Source: Flavobacterium psychrophilum
Lineage (GTDB): Bacteria > Bacteroidota > Bacteroidia > Flavobacteriales > Flavobacteriaceae
Assembly (NCBI GenBank): GCA_003243255.1
Contig: QFQM01000090.1
Location: forward strand, 1-17,532
Reading direction: 5' to 3'
DNA: 17,532 bases
Below are positions 7,352 through 16,093 of this stretch, piece after piece. Position 1 is the stretch's first letter. Each line of letters opens with the position of its first letter. The position numbers and the translations under genes were made by a program. The notes under the pieces are model-generated. The model was not told the DNA's origin. It saw only the letters and a list, made by a program, of their open reading frames with translations, and did not search any database.

Positions 7352-7530
7352 ATGGAAGAGTTCTCAAGATCGCTTAAACTGATGGGTAACAATTTTACCA
7401 CTACGGTGGTAGCCGTTGCGCAGGCAGAGGCCTTCATTGATACGCGGTAAACGAAATAAAGCGAATAGAAAAACTACTTACAACCTTCAGCGATGACAGC
7501 CAAACCAGTATCATATGTTATAATTCTTGA
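7352..7530 (+). pseudogene. apbE: 5' remnant of apbE (FAD:protein FMN transferase)
   Basis: ATG at 7352 opens MEEFSRSLKLMGNNFTTTVV and continues AVAQAEAFIDTR before a TAA at 7448-7450. Shifting frame at about 7444 continues the homology with AVNEIKRIEKLLTTFSDDSQ and TSII, ending at a TGA at 7528-7530. Together this matches the N-terminus of ApbE (LMG...F, A...ID.A..EI.RIE.L.T.F...S..S.IN), which covalently flavinylates secreted redox proteins. Only about 60 of some 300 residues remain, with one frameshift and no 3' end, so the gene is dead. The intact gene probably formed an operon with the thioredoxin-like gene just upstream. Confidence 0.65.
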
Positions 7531-7610
7531 TTGGCAACTAAGAAAAGATTAGCTTAGTGAAAACATAATCCTGCCAATTCTTCCGGCAATTGGAAAGCTA
7601 CATTCGTATT

Positions 7611-8921
7611 ATGAAAAGAATCACCGACATACTTAACCTCCACGAAGGGGAAGACGACAGGGAAAAAACCCTCGAAAGCGTAAAAAAAAACATCTCATTT
7701 AAAGGCGCTAATCTTTGGATTCTGGCTTGCGCTATATTGGTGGCCTCAGTCGGCCTTAATGTGAATTCTACCGCAGTAATTATCGGTGCGATGCTTATAT
7801 CCCCCTTAATGGGGCCTATTGTCGGCGCAGGTTTCGCTCTTGGCATCTACGACTTTACGTTGCTGAAAAAATCGCTTCGCAACCTATTGAACGCCACCGT
7901 GGTAAGTTTGACGGTGTCCACCATATACTTCGCGGTAAGCCCTTTTAAGGACGTGCAATCTGAACTGCTTGCCAGGACGTCCCCCAATATTTACGATATA
8001 CTCATCGCCTTCTTTGGAGGGGTGGTAGGAGTGATTGCTGTTACGCGGTCCGAAAAAGGGAATCCAATCCCCGGTGTTGCCATTGCCACAGCACTTATGC
8101 CGCCGCTTTGCACGGCTGGCTATGGGCTGGCTACAGCGCAATGGACCTTCTTTTTTGGGGCATTCTACCTCTACTGCATCAATTGCGTTTTTATTGGTAT
8201 CGCCACATTCTTTATCATAAAATACCTGAACTACCCTGCTAAAAAGCAAGTAAATGAGCGCCAGCAGCGGCAGGTGAAGATCACAATTACAATCCTTATA
8301 ACTGCAATGTTGATACCCAGTGGCTATCTTGCCTATTCCCTATACCGAGAACAGCAGTTCAAGAAGAACACCGAACTTTTTATAGAGAATGAATTTACGG
8401 CAAAAGGATACACGGTAATTTACAAGAAGACAGGTTTCAATGGCGGCAAAAAGAAGATTGAGCTCGCTTTCCTGTCCCACCGTTTTGCAAAGCCTGAATT
8501 GAGCAGGCTGGACAGCCTCATCGCGGCAAACAAGTACCTAAAGGGTACAGAGCTGGTTATACGCCAGGATTCCACCGACAGGTTTACAGCCCTTCGGGGT
8601 GATATCCTGAGCCAGATCAAGAGCAGCGAGAACGAGCTGAGCGAAAAGGATGTTAAGATCATGCAGCTTGAAAAACAGCTGTCCGAATACAACTATGACA
8701 ACGGCAAGCTGCTGCGTGAAACCCGGACAATCTTTCCTGAAGTGAGCTCGCTCTCGATAGCGCACCATGACATGACAACGGCGCAAGACAGCGTAATAGG
8801 AGTAACGGCAGTTATCTACGAAGCGAAGGATGGACTTAAGGACGCTGAAAAGGAAAAGCTGCGAAACTGGCTCAACCAGCGCCTTGCCGTAAAGAATGTT
8901 GAGATATTCAAGAAGCAGTAA
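7611..8921 (+). CDS. DUF389-family multi-pass membrane protein
   Basis: This protein has 436 residues from the first ATG. A TTG 21 bases upstream is in frame, but the family start resembles MKRITDILNLHEGEDDREKT. The membrane core has the DUF389 signature: ILACAILVASVGLNVNSTAV then IIGAMLISPLMGPIVGAGFA, later IYDILIAFFGGVVGVIAVTR and the loop IPGVAIATALMPPLCTAGYG, with about six to seven membrane segments up to residue 245. The C-terminal half (about 250-436) is hydrophilic, with a helical stretch rich in Glu and Lys (SSENELSEKDVKIMQLEKQL). The family is widespread in inner membranes, and its transport or signalling role is not established. It is convergent with nhaA (3 bases between the stops), and the neighbourhood of ion transporters hints at ion or stress homeostasis. 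Confidence 0.88.
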   Translation: MKRITDILNLHEGEDDREKTLESVKKNISFKGANLWILACAILVASVGLNVNSTAVIIGAMLISPLMGPIVGAGFALGIYDFTLLKKSLRNLLNATVVSLTVSTIYFAVSPFKDVQSELLARTSPNIYDILIAFFGGVVGVIAVTRSEKGNPIPGVAIATALMPPLCTAGYGLATAQWTFFFGAFYLYCINCVFIGIATFFIIKYLNYPAKKQVNERQQRQVKITITILITAMLIPSGYLAYSLYREQQFKKNTELFIENEFTAKGYTVIYKKTGFNGGKKKIELAFLSHRFAKPELSRLDSLIAANKYLKGTELVIRQDSTDRFTALRGDILSQIKSSENELSEKDVKIMQLEKQLSEYNYDNGKLLRETRTIFPEVSSLSIAHHDMTTAQDSVIGVTAVIYEAKDGLKDAEKEKLRNWLNQRLAVKNVEIFKKQ

Positions 8922-8924
8922 GAC

Positions 8925-10118
8925 TTAATTGCCAGATGCTGTTTGACCATTTTTCTTCTTATTATACAACCTCAACAGCGTAAAGCCGGCAACGCCTGAG
9001 AGCACCGATCCAATAAGAATGGCAAATTTTGCCTCGGTCTGGTGCGCTGCATCGCTGAAGGAAAGCAAGGCAATAAAGATGGACATCGTAAAGCCGATGC
9101 CTCCTAGAAGGCCAAGCCCGAGCACATGTGTCCAGTTGGTCCCTTCCGGCAACTCGGAGACCTTTAGTTTTACGGAAATCCATGACATCAGCAATATGCC
9201 TATAGGCTTGCCGAGGAATAAGCCAAGAAGGATGCCCAGCCCAAGATTACCTAACAATCCTTCTACCATCCCGGCCTCAAAAGTGATGTTTGTGTTAGCG
9301 ATGGCGAATATCGGCATGATGAAGAAATTAACTGGCCTGGTCAGCATATGCTCGAGCTTTTCGAGCGGCGAATCGTAATCTTCCTCATTGGTCGGCAGTG
9401 TCAATGCGGTCAGCACTCCTGCAATGGTCGCATGGATGCCCGAGTGGTGGATCAGGTACCACATAACAATCCCCGGGATGATGTAGAAAAAGAGATTTTT
9501 GATGCCCATCCTGTTGAATACAATCAACAGGGCAAACACCCCGCCCGCATAGCCCAAGTAGCTGAAGTGCAGCTCTGCTGAATAGAAGATTGCGATGACC
9601 AATATAGCGATAAGGTCATCAACAATGGCAAGTGCCGCCAAAAAGATTTTTAGCCCGGTGGGCACCTTATTCCCTAAGAGTGAAAGTATGCCGAGTGCAA
9701 AGGCGATGTCAGTAGCCATAGGAATGCCCCACCCTTTGGAAGTTGCTGTGTCGGCATTGAAAAAGGAATAGATAAGCGCCGGGAGCGCAACACCCCCTAT
9801 GGCAGCAAGTACCGGAAGCGACGCATGGCGGATCGAGGAAAGCTCACCCTCAACAATCTCTCTTTTAATCTCAAGCCCGACCAGCAGGAAAAAGATGGCC
9901 ATCAGACCGTCGTTGATCCAGAGCAGCAACGGATAGCGCATTTGGATGACATCGCTTTCAAAGCCTAGGGTCAAATTGAGAAAATCCGTAAAGCCCTCTG
10001 CAAGCCCTGTATTGGCAATAAGGAGCGATAAGGCGACGCAGATAAGCAACAATATGCCGCCTGCGGAAGAGGATTGGAAAAAATGCGCAAATATCTTGAG
10101 GTTGATTAGTTTTGCCAT
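8925..10118 (-). CDS. nhaA: Na+/H+ antiporter NhaA
   Basis: This electrogenic sodium/proton antiporter of the inner membrane exports Na+ in exchange for protons at alkaline pH. The protein is 397 residues from the ATG at 10118, close to the family length. An in-frame ATG at 10154 would add 12 residues (MPDRSKFPIFAA) that are not typical, so it is less likely. Family motifs are AGGILLLICVALSLLIANTG, the loop LLLWINDGLMAIFFLLVGLE, WGIPMATDIAFALGI with the Asp corresponding to E. coli D133, and LAALAIVDDLIAILVIA carrying the paired Asp of the transport site (E. coli D163/D164). Helices continue to the C-terminus (GLLGGIGFTMSIFIALLSF). It ends 3 bases from the DUF389 stop on the opposite strand. 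The OtsB remnant begins about 70 bases upstream. Confidence 0.95.
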   Translation of the reverse strand: MAKLINLKIFAHFFQSSSAGGILLLICVALSLLIANTGLAEGFTDFLNLTLGFESDVIQMRYPLLLWINDGLMAIFFLLVGLEIKREIVEGELSSIRHASLPVLAAIGGVALPALIYSFFNADTATSKGWGIPMATDIAFALGILSLLGNKVPTGLKIFLAALAIVDDLIAILVIAIFYSAELHFSYLGYAGGVFALLIVFNRMGIKNLFFYIIPGIVMWYLIHHSGIHATIAGVLTALTLPTNEEDYDSPLEKLEHMLTRPVNFFIMPIFAIANTNITFEAGMVEGLLGNLGLGILLGLFLGKPIGILLMSWISVKLKVSELPEGTNWTHVLGLGLLGGIGFTMSIFIALLSFSDAAHQTEAKFAILIGSVLSGVAGFTLLRLYNKKKNGQTASGN

Positions 10119-10190
10119 AGCTGCAAAAATAGGAAACTTGGAACGATCTGGCAAGGGATGAACGGCCAGTCAGGCCCGTCGAATTGCCTC

Positions 10191-10682
10191 TCAATTCGCC
10201 AGACGTTCCAATATCTTGCGTACTTCTGTCGTGTCTTTGCTGTAATAACGCGCCGCTGTCTTCTGCGTGCCTACCTTAATAGTATGGGCAGTATACGGCA
10301 GTTCCTCTAACATATACTCGTCTGTCCAGTCGTCCCCGATAGACAATATGAAATCAAACCCATCTTCAGCAGTGAGCCTTGCGGCAGCCCGGCCCTTGTT
10401 TACGCTGCTGCTGCTCTTGACTTCCAGCACCTTGTTGCCTTCCAGCACGGATAGCGAATTGTTCGCCAGCAATGCCGTAAGCACGTGCTTGAGTTCCATT
10501 GTCCGAAAATTGCCCAGGTCGGCATCCGCCCTGCGATAGTGGCATGCCACTGAATAATCCTTCTCTTCCACAAAAGTTCTGGGAGCACTGTCGGTAAAGC
10601 TTTCCATTATGGGACGTATCTTATCTTTCCAGTCGGTCTTCAGACGTTCAAGGCTTGCCTATTCGCTGCCTTTTTTGAGAAG
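10191..10682 (-). pseudogene. otsB: Remnant of trehalose-phosphatase (OtsB) domain, resident copy
   Basis: Homology to the C-terminal OtsB domain of the intact fusion at 11856-14060 starts near 10682. It covers KKGSE, a TAG at 10661-10659 where the intact copy has Trp582, then ERLKTDWKDKIRPIMESF and FVEEKDYS. It continues to the natural C-terminus (TTEVRKILERLAN). The open part (10607-10191) keeps VNKGRA and the HAD motif LSIGDDWTDEYMLEELP, but the nucleophile motif DxDGT and the whole OtsA part are gone, so no enzyme can result. I judge identity to the intact copy at roughly two thirds. The remnant is visibly GC-richer than the intact gene: by hand counts, 29 and 37 of 60 in two lines here, against 21 and 25 of 60 in two lines there. 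It lies directly upstream of nhaA on the same strand. Confidence 0.85.
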
Positions 10683-10684
10683 CG

Positions 10685-11567
10685 ATACCTAGAAACATAA
10701 ATAATGATGATTACAAAGAAACTGAAGTAAAAAAATGATGGAATTTTACAAAGAGTTAGCCATGTAACTACTCCTACCCTTCTGGTTTTCAAACCAAAAC
10801 AAATACAACCAAAGGGTACAGCTGTCCTGATTTGCCCCGGCGGGGGTTATGCACATCTCTCTATTGATAAAGAAGGGAAAAAAGTTGCTGAATGGCTAAA
10901 CACATTGGGGATGACAGCATTTGTACTTAAATACAGGCTTCCGAGTGATATCATAATGAAAGACAAAACCATTGGACCATTGCAGGATGCACGGGAAGCC
11001 ATGAGGTTCATACGGAGAAATGCTTCAGAATTAGGAATTAATCCTACTACTGTAGGAGTTATGGGCTTTTCAGCAGGAGGGCATTTAGCAGCAAAATTAT
11101 CTACTCATTACAAGCAGAGGACTTATGAAACCAAAGATGAGACAAGTGCCCGGCCTGATTTCTCTATATTGATATATCCGGTAATTTCCATGAAAAATGA
11201 AATCACCTATAAAGGATCGAAAACTAACCTGTTAAGTGATAACCCAAGTGATGAAATGATAATGGAATACTCAAATGAATTACACATCACTGAAAACACT
11301 TTTCCTGCATTTATAATACATGCTTGTAATGATAAATCAGTTCATGTAGAAAACAGTATACAATATTTTATCGCATTAAAGAAAAACAATGTACCTGTTG
11401 AACTACATATCTATGAAAAAGTAGGTCATGGTTTTGGACTTGGCATAAATGGCACAAGTAAATCGTGGACATTAGATTGTGAAAAATGGCTAAAAAGCAT
11501 GAATATACCAATCTCGAAAACAATAATGAAAGATAAATTCAGATTATGCGGGGTACTACTCAACTAG
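10685..11567 (+). pseudogene. Alpha/beta hydrolase (esterase/lipase, BD-FAE or acetyl-xylan esterase type), 5'-truncated and frameshifted
   Basis: The catalytic part is one open frame (10739-11567). It contains VSHVTTPTLLVFKPK, the oxyanion motif CPGGGY, KEGKKVAEWLNTLG, LKYRLPS, the nucleophile elbow GFSAGGH, the acid site HACNDKSVHVENS and the histidine site GHGF. All three catalytic residues are present. Upstream the family-like sequence IPRNINNDDYKETEV is in another frame, and the two join if one base is dropped from the A7 run at 10729-10735. No ATG begins the combined frame, and the expected signal peptide is absent; the homology simply begins next to the OtsB remnant. An internal start such as the ATG at 10911 would lose the oxyanion motif. 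This looks like a secreted carbohydrate esterase that has been truncated. Base composition is AT-rich, like the otsAB-GH15 block that follows. Confidence 0.72.
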
Positions 11568-11704
11568 CCTGAATAACTTTCTGTAAAAGGTGAAAGACTA
11601 TCATGATGGAGTGGCGTGCTGTTGAGATATAAATTATAAAAGGGACTGTACAAAACCAAACTTTAAAATTTCAAGTTACTTAACATCACAAAATTATCAA
11701 TAAA

Positions 11705-11733
11705 CAAAAACCTGCAAAAAATGCAGGTTTTTG
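11705..11733. terminator. Perfect hairpin, bidirectional rho-independent terminator
   Basis: CAAAAACCTGCA (11705-11716) and TGCAGGTTTTTG (11722-11733) pair perfectly over 12 bp around a 5-base A loop. T-rich tracts occur in both reading directions. It lies between the end of the hydrolase remnant (11567, plus strand) and the end of the trehalose synthase gene (11856, minus strand), so it can terminate both. The rest of the 288-base spacer shows no gene. Confidence 0.85.
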
Positions 11734-11855
11734 TATTTATTATCAAACGAATAGTGCACTATAAATTTCATCTTACGCACCTAAAGACAAACATGTATTA
11801 AATAGTCAATGGAACTAACTAATAAAACATCTTAAAATATTACATTAAATTTCTA

Positions 11856-14060
11856 TTACGACAAGGACATAAGTATTTTACGCACCTCTGTAAAATCCTT
11901 TATAAAATACTTTGCTGCGGTTTTATTTGTTCCAACCTTAATTGTATATGCATCCACAGGTAATTCTTCGAACATAAATTCGTCAGTCCAATCGTCCCCA
12001 ATTGATAAAATAAAATCATACTTTATATTTGAAAGTAACCGTACTGCAGCACGTCCTTTATTCACTGCATCACTTTTTATCTCAAGGACCTTATTCCCTG
12101 CAAGCAGCGATAATGAACTGCTAATTAGCATTTCCGTAAGCATATGCTTTATCTCTTTTATGCGAAAATCTGCCAAATCGGCATCAGAACGGCGGTAATG
12201 CCAGGCCAGTGAATAGTCCTTTTCTTCTACAAAGGCTCCTGGGGTACAGTCCGCAAAGTTTTCAAGAATGGGCTTAATATTTTTTTTCCAATCTCCATCT
12301 GCTTTCGCAAGACGCGTCCAGCTTTCACCTTTTCTTCTTAGCCACACACCGTGGTCAGTTATTATTGTATAGTCTTTATGTCCAAACCAGGTTTCCAAAG
12401 TAGCACGATCCCTTCCACTGATTATAGCTATTTCAGTATCTGAATGTTTAGCCAGAGAATCCAGATAATTATAAAGCTCTTCATCCGGACTCGCTTCCAG
12501 GGGATTATTTTTAAAACCTACCAAAGTGCCATCATAATCAAGAAGCAATAATTTTTTACCGGCTTCTGAATAATGCTTTTTTAGCGTTTCATTGTCAGCA
12601 TCAGTATATCTGTCTGGAAAAATTGGGGTAATTTGAGATTTAATTTCTGTAATGGATTTCATAAAAGCAGTAGCCCACTTTTCTACATTATGCTTGGATA
12701 TCATTTTTTGTAAAGCTGCCATCCTTTCTTGCTGCTCCTTTAAAGGCATATCTAATGCAGTTTTCAGAGTATCGGCAAGCTGCTCAAAATTATTTGGGTT
12801 TACCAATAATGCCTCGTGCATTTCTCGTGCTGAACCGGCCATCTCACTTAAAATCAGTACGCCACTTCCATCAATCCTGGTAGCGACATACTCTTTAGCT
12901 ACAAGATTCATACCATCTCTTAAAGGTGTAATCATAGCTACATCTGAAGATGCATAAAGATCAATAAGGTCATCAAAATGCATTGTACGGTAAAAATACC
13001 ATATAGGTGTCCAGTTCACCGTTGCAAATTGCCCATTTACCCTGCCTACCAATTCGTCGGTCTCACGCTTAAGATTTTGGTATTGCATTACTTTCTCTCT
13101 TGAAGGAACAGCGAGCATCAACAGACGTACTTTGCCTTTAAACTCGGGATACTTATTCAGGAAATACTCAAATGCCTTTATACGGTTAGGTATTCCTTTG
13201 GTATAATCCATTCGGTCTATGGAAAGTACAAGTCTTGATTCTGTATTAGCAGAATTATGCTGTTCAATGCTTTTTCTAAGCTGCGACTTTGCTATTTCAG
13301 GTCTTGCAGCATGCTCAACGGCCGCGGAATGGTATCGGTCATAATCAATCCCCATAGGAAAAAAATCAACTTTTACATTTCTGTCACCATAGACAACTTC
13401 ATTGAAACGTACATCAAGTCCTGCAAGCCTTGAGGTAGACGAAAGAAAATGTCGAACATAATCATACGTATGAAAACCGATAAGGTCAGCTCCTAATATA
13501 CCATATAAAAGTTCATCCCTCCACGGACACGTACGGAAAAGCTCAAAGGAAGGAAAAGGGATGTGCAGAAAAAAACCTATTGTAACATCTGGGCGTTTTT
13601 CCCTGAGCAATTCAGGAACTAAGAGTAATTGGTAATCATGTATCCATACGGTATCTCCTTCATTAGCAAATTGTTCGATTGTATCTGCAAATTTCTTATT
13701 TACGTTTTTATAGGTTTCCCACTGATGGAGTTCAAATTCTGTATAAGCCTGAAAGTAATGAAACAATGGCCAAAGTGCCTTATTGCTAAAACCATGATAA
13801 TAATTTTCAATTTCATATTCCGTAAGCGGTACCCTGATGCACTTATGCGCTTCAAGCGCTTCGTCTACCTTTTGGGATTGAACCTGCGATAACTCATCTT
13901 CGGTAATTCCTGACCATCCTACCCAAATGCTATCACTGTCAGAATGGATGGATTTTAAGCCTGTAGCTAATCCTCCAACACTGCTTTTTATATGCATTTT
14001 TTCATTTTCAAATTGTAATTCGATTGGCAGACGGTTAGAAACTATAATTGTTTTATTCAT
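11856..14060 (-). CDS. otsAB: Bifunctional trehalose-6-phosphate synthase/trehalose-phosphatase (OtsA-OtsB fusion)
   Basis: This protein would make trehalose-6-phosphate from UDP- or ADP-glucose and glucose-6-phosphate, then dephosphorylate it to trehalose, an osmolyte and desiccation protectant. It has 734 residues from the ATG at 14060; the preceding in-frame TTG is an unlikely start. Residues below count from that TTG, so subtract one for the ATG. The GT20 domain (about 4-470) has SNRLPIEL, the GG loop VGGLATGL, WIHDYQLLLVP, HIPFPS, the phosphate and sugar site DRMDYTKG (283-290) and LRDGMNLVAKEYVA (381-394). The HAD phosphatase (about 500-735) has DYDGTLVGF (nucleophile Asp509, acid Asp511), SGR (549-551), VNKGRA with Lys669, and GDDWTDE (689-695). 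All sites are intact. It is more AT-rich than nhaA and the OtsB remnant nearby, and divergent from the GH15 gene with an 80-bp shared promoter region. Confidence 0.95.
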   Translation of the reverse strand: MNKTIIVSNRLPIELQFENEKMHIKSSVGGLATGLKSIHSDSDSIWVGWSGITEDELSQVQSQKVDEALEAHKCIRVPLTEYEIENYYHGFSNKALWPLFHYFQAYTEFELHQWETYKNVNKKFADTIEQFANEGDTVWIHDYQLLLVPELLREKRPDVTIGFFLHIPFPSFELFRTCPWRDELLYGILGADLIGFHTYDYVRHFLSSTSRLAGLDVRFNEVVYGDRNVKVDFFPMGIDYDRYHSAAVEHAARPEIAKSQLRKSIEQHNSANTESRLVLSIDRMDYTKGIPNRIKAFEYFLNKYPEFKGKVRLLMLAVPSREKVMQYQNLKRETDELVGRVNGQFATVNWTPIWYFYRTMHFDDLIDLYASSDVAMITPLRDGMNLVAKEYVATRIDGSGVLILSEMAGSAREMHEALLVNPNNFEQLADTLKTALDMPLKEQQERMAALQKMISKHNVEKWATAFMKSITEIKSQITPIFPDRYTDADNETLKKHYSEAGKKLLLLDYDGTLVGFKNNPLEASPDEELYNYLDSLAKHSDTEIAIISGRDRATLETWFGHKDYTIITDHGVWLRRKGESWTRLAKADGDWKKNIKPILENFADCTPGAFVEEKDYSLAWHYRRSDADLADFRIKEIKHMLTEMLISSSLSLLAGNKVLEIKSDAVNKGRAAVRLLSNIKYDFILSIGDDWTDEFMFEELPVDAYTIKVGTNKTAAKYFIKDFTEVRKILMSLS

Positions 14061-14140
14061 CAAAAGTATTTTGGATTAATAAGTCGATTTTTGTAAATTT
14101 AAAAAATTGAAAGCCCTAAACCTACCCAAATACACATTTT

Positions 14141-15940
14141 ATGACTAATTTAAATTTCGGCATAATTGGTAATTGCCGTAGCTCAGCATTGGTTTCCGAC
14201 AAAGGATCAATTGATTGGTGCTGCTTACCAGAGTTTGATTCTTCTTCAATTTTCGCAAAGCTTCTCGATGAAAAAATTGGCGGTAGTTTTAGTATACAAA
14301 CTACTGATGATTACAAAATAAATCAATATTACATGGAAGATACCGCAATATTGATTACCAAATTTGACAATGGTAAAGATGCTTTTGAGCTTATTGATTT
14401 TATGCCCCGATATGGTGAAGAAATTAACGGTTTTTATTCCCCTCCGGAAATAATTCGCTACCTGAGACCAGTTTCAGGAAGTCCTTCTTTTTATGTAAAA
14501 TATGATCCTAAACTGGAATATGCTCTCGAAGAAACAAGAAGTTATGTAAAAGAAGATTTTATCATCAGTGTAACCGATACCAAAAAATTCGATTCGACCT
14601 TTTTATACACAAATCTAGACAAAGATAAAGTACTTAACGGAGCAGAAATATGCATTACTGAAGAAGCTTTCTTTCTACTTACCTATAATGAAAAAATATT
14701 TGTCCCAACACTAAAAAAAATTGAACTTGAACTCCAACGAACAAAAACATATTGGCTTAACTGGAGCGAAAGAACGACAACTTACAAAAGTTATGCACAA
14801 CAAATATCCAGAAGTGCCATAACTCTCAAATTATTGTCTTATGAAAAGACCGGAGCTGTATTAGCGGCTGCTACAACATCTTTACCTGAAACCATTGGAG
14901 AAGTTCGTAATTGGGATTACAGGTTTTGCTGGATTCGTGATGCATCTATGGTCGTAAAAATTGTTCACGAACTAGGTCATTTTGAGATGGCGCGTGATTA
15001 TCTCCGCTTTATTATAAGCCTTGTTCCTGATAAGGATGAGAAGCTCCAGATAATGTATGGAATAAACGGTGAAAAAAAACTTACCGAAGAAATGCTTGAA
15101 CACCTTTCAGGATATCAAGATTCAAAGCCGGTACGAATAGGAAATGCAGCCTATTCACAACGTCAAAATGATATTTATGGAATCCTGATGGATGTAATTT
15201 ACCAGCAACTCACTCATTTTAGCAACAACATTGAAAATGGGGAGGAACTATGGAATATTACTAAAGGTATTGTATGGGTAGTACAACAGCACTGGCGGGA
15301 ACCCGATAAAGGAATATGGGAATTCCGTACAGAAGAGCGCCATTTTACCTTTTCAAAAGTACTGTGCTGGACAGCTATAGACAGGGCAATAAAAGTAGCC
15401 TCATTACTGGATAAAAAAGCCAAAGCCCAAAAGTGGATACCATTGGCCGATGCCATAAAAAAAGATGTTTTTGAAAATGCCTGGAATAATGACTGTAATG
15501 CTTTTAGCCAATCTTATGGTTCTTCAGATCTTGATGCTTCTGTATTATTAATGGAAAGCTACGGAATAATTGCAGCTTCTGATCCCCGCTACATCAGTAC
15601 TGTTCATGCCATAGAAAAAGAACTAAGCCATAAAGGCCTTTTATACCGTTATAAAAACAAAGACGACTTTGGATTACCTTCTTCTTCTTTCACGATATGT
15701 ACATTTTGGTTTATAAATAGTCTTTATAAGATTGGTGAAGGTAAAAAAGCCCTGTCTCTTTTCAATCAACTATTGTCTTATAGTAATCATTTAGGGCTCT
15801 TTAGTGAGGATATTGATTTTGAAACTAAAAGACTTTTAGGCAATTTCCCGCAGGCCTATTCCCACCTTGCCCTGATAGAGACAGCAATTAATCTTTCTAA
15901 CGTTACAAATCAAGAGCGGTTAAAAGATGCTTTAAGCTAA
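14141..15940 (+). CDS. Glycoside hydrolase family 15 protein (glucoamylase/trehalase-like)
   Basis: This 599-residue protein has no signal peptide, so it is cytoplasmic. The N-terminal beta-sandwich domain (about 1-210) starts with the characteristic FGIIGNCRSSALVSDKGSID and EFDSSSIFAKLLD. The catalytic (alpha/alpha)6 barrel (about 215-590) has the family motif GEVRNWDYRFCWIRDAS (253-269) and GIWEFRTEERHFTFSKVLCW, where Glu394 is the likely general acid. GLFSEDID follows, where Glu556 is the likely general base. GH15 members hydrolyse alpha-glucosidic links from non-reducing ends, and some bacterial ones with this architecture are trehalases. Being divergent from the trehalose synthase fusion, it most likely works on trehalose or a related glucan, giving control over the pool. 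Exact substrate cannot be read from the sequence. Composition is AT-rich, matching otsAB. The 153 bases after the stop contain nothing I recognise. Confidence 0.9.
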   Translation: MTNLNFGIIGNCRSSALVSDKGSIDWCCLPEFDSSSIFAKLLDEKIGGSFSIQTTDDYKINQYYMEDTAILITKFDNGKDAFELIDFMPRYGEEINGFYSPPEIIRYLRPVSGSPSFYVKYDPKLEYALEETRSYVKEDFIISVTDTKKFDSTFLYTNLDKDKVLNGAEICITEEAFFLLTYNEKIFVPTLKKIELELQRTKTYWLNWSERTTTYKSYAQQISRSAITLKLLSYEKTGAVLAAATTSLPETIGEVRNWDYRFCWIRDASMVVKIVHELGHFEMARDYLRFIISLVPDKDEKLQIMYGINGEKKLTEEMLEHLSGYQDSKPVRIGNAAYSQRQNDIYGILMDVIYQQLTHFSNNIENGEELWNITKGIVWVVQQHWREPDKGIWEFRTEERHFTFSKVLCWTAIDRAIKVASLLDKKAKAQKWIPLADAIKKDVFENAWNNDCNAFSQSYGSSDLDASVLLMESYGIIAASDPRYISTVHAIEKELSHKGLLYRYKNKDDFGLPSSSFTICTFWFINSLYKIGEGKKALSLFNQLLSYSNHLGLFSEDIDFETKRLLGNFPQAYSHLALIETAINLSNVTNQERLKDALS

Positions 15941-16093
15941 ATTTACCTAGCGGATCGTATGCCTGCAATTTTCGAAACAAGGTGTTAAAACTTATCTACG
16001 GGCGATCCCAATAATATAAAATGCTTAGGTGTCGCCAACTTGTACAATCGCCAACTGTTACTAAGATCGGACCGGAAATCTGACTTACGAAAA

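Noticed and set aside
7574..7593. CCAATT / AATTGG inverted repeat before the DUF389 gene
   Set aside because: Arms of only 6 bp in an AT-rich spacer are readily expected by chance, and no terminator-like T tract follows.
10191..10607. Stand-alone trehalose-phosphatase gene
   Set aside because: It lacks the nucleophile motif DxDGT, and homology continues upstream past a TAG, so it is a fragment of a fusion gene.
15941..16093. Possible insertion-sequence scar between GH15 and the ClC remnant
   Set aside because: No transposase fragment, terminal inverted repeat or target duplication could be seen.
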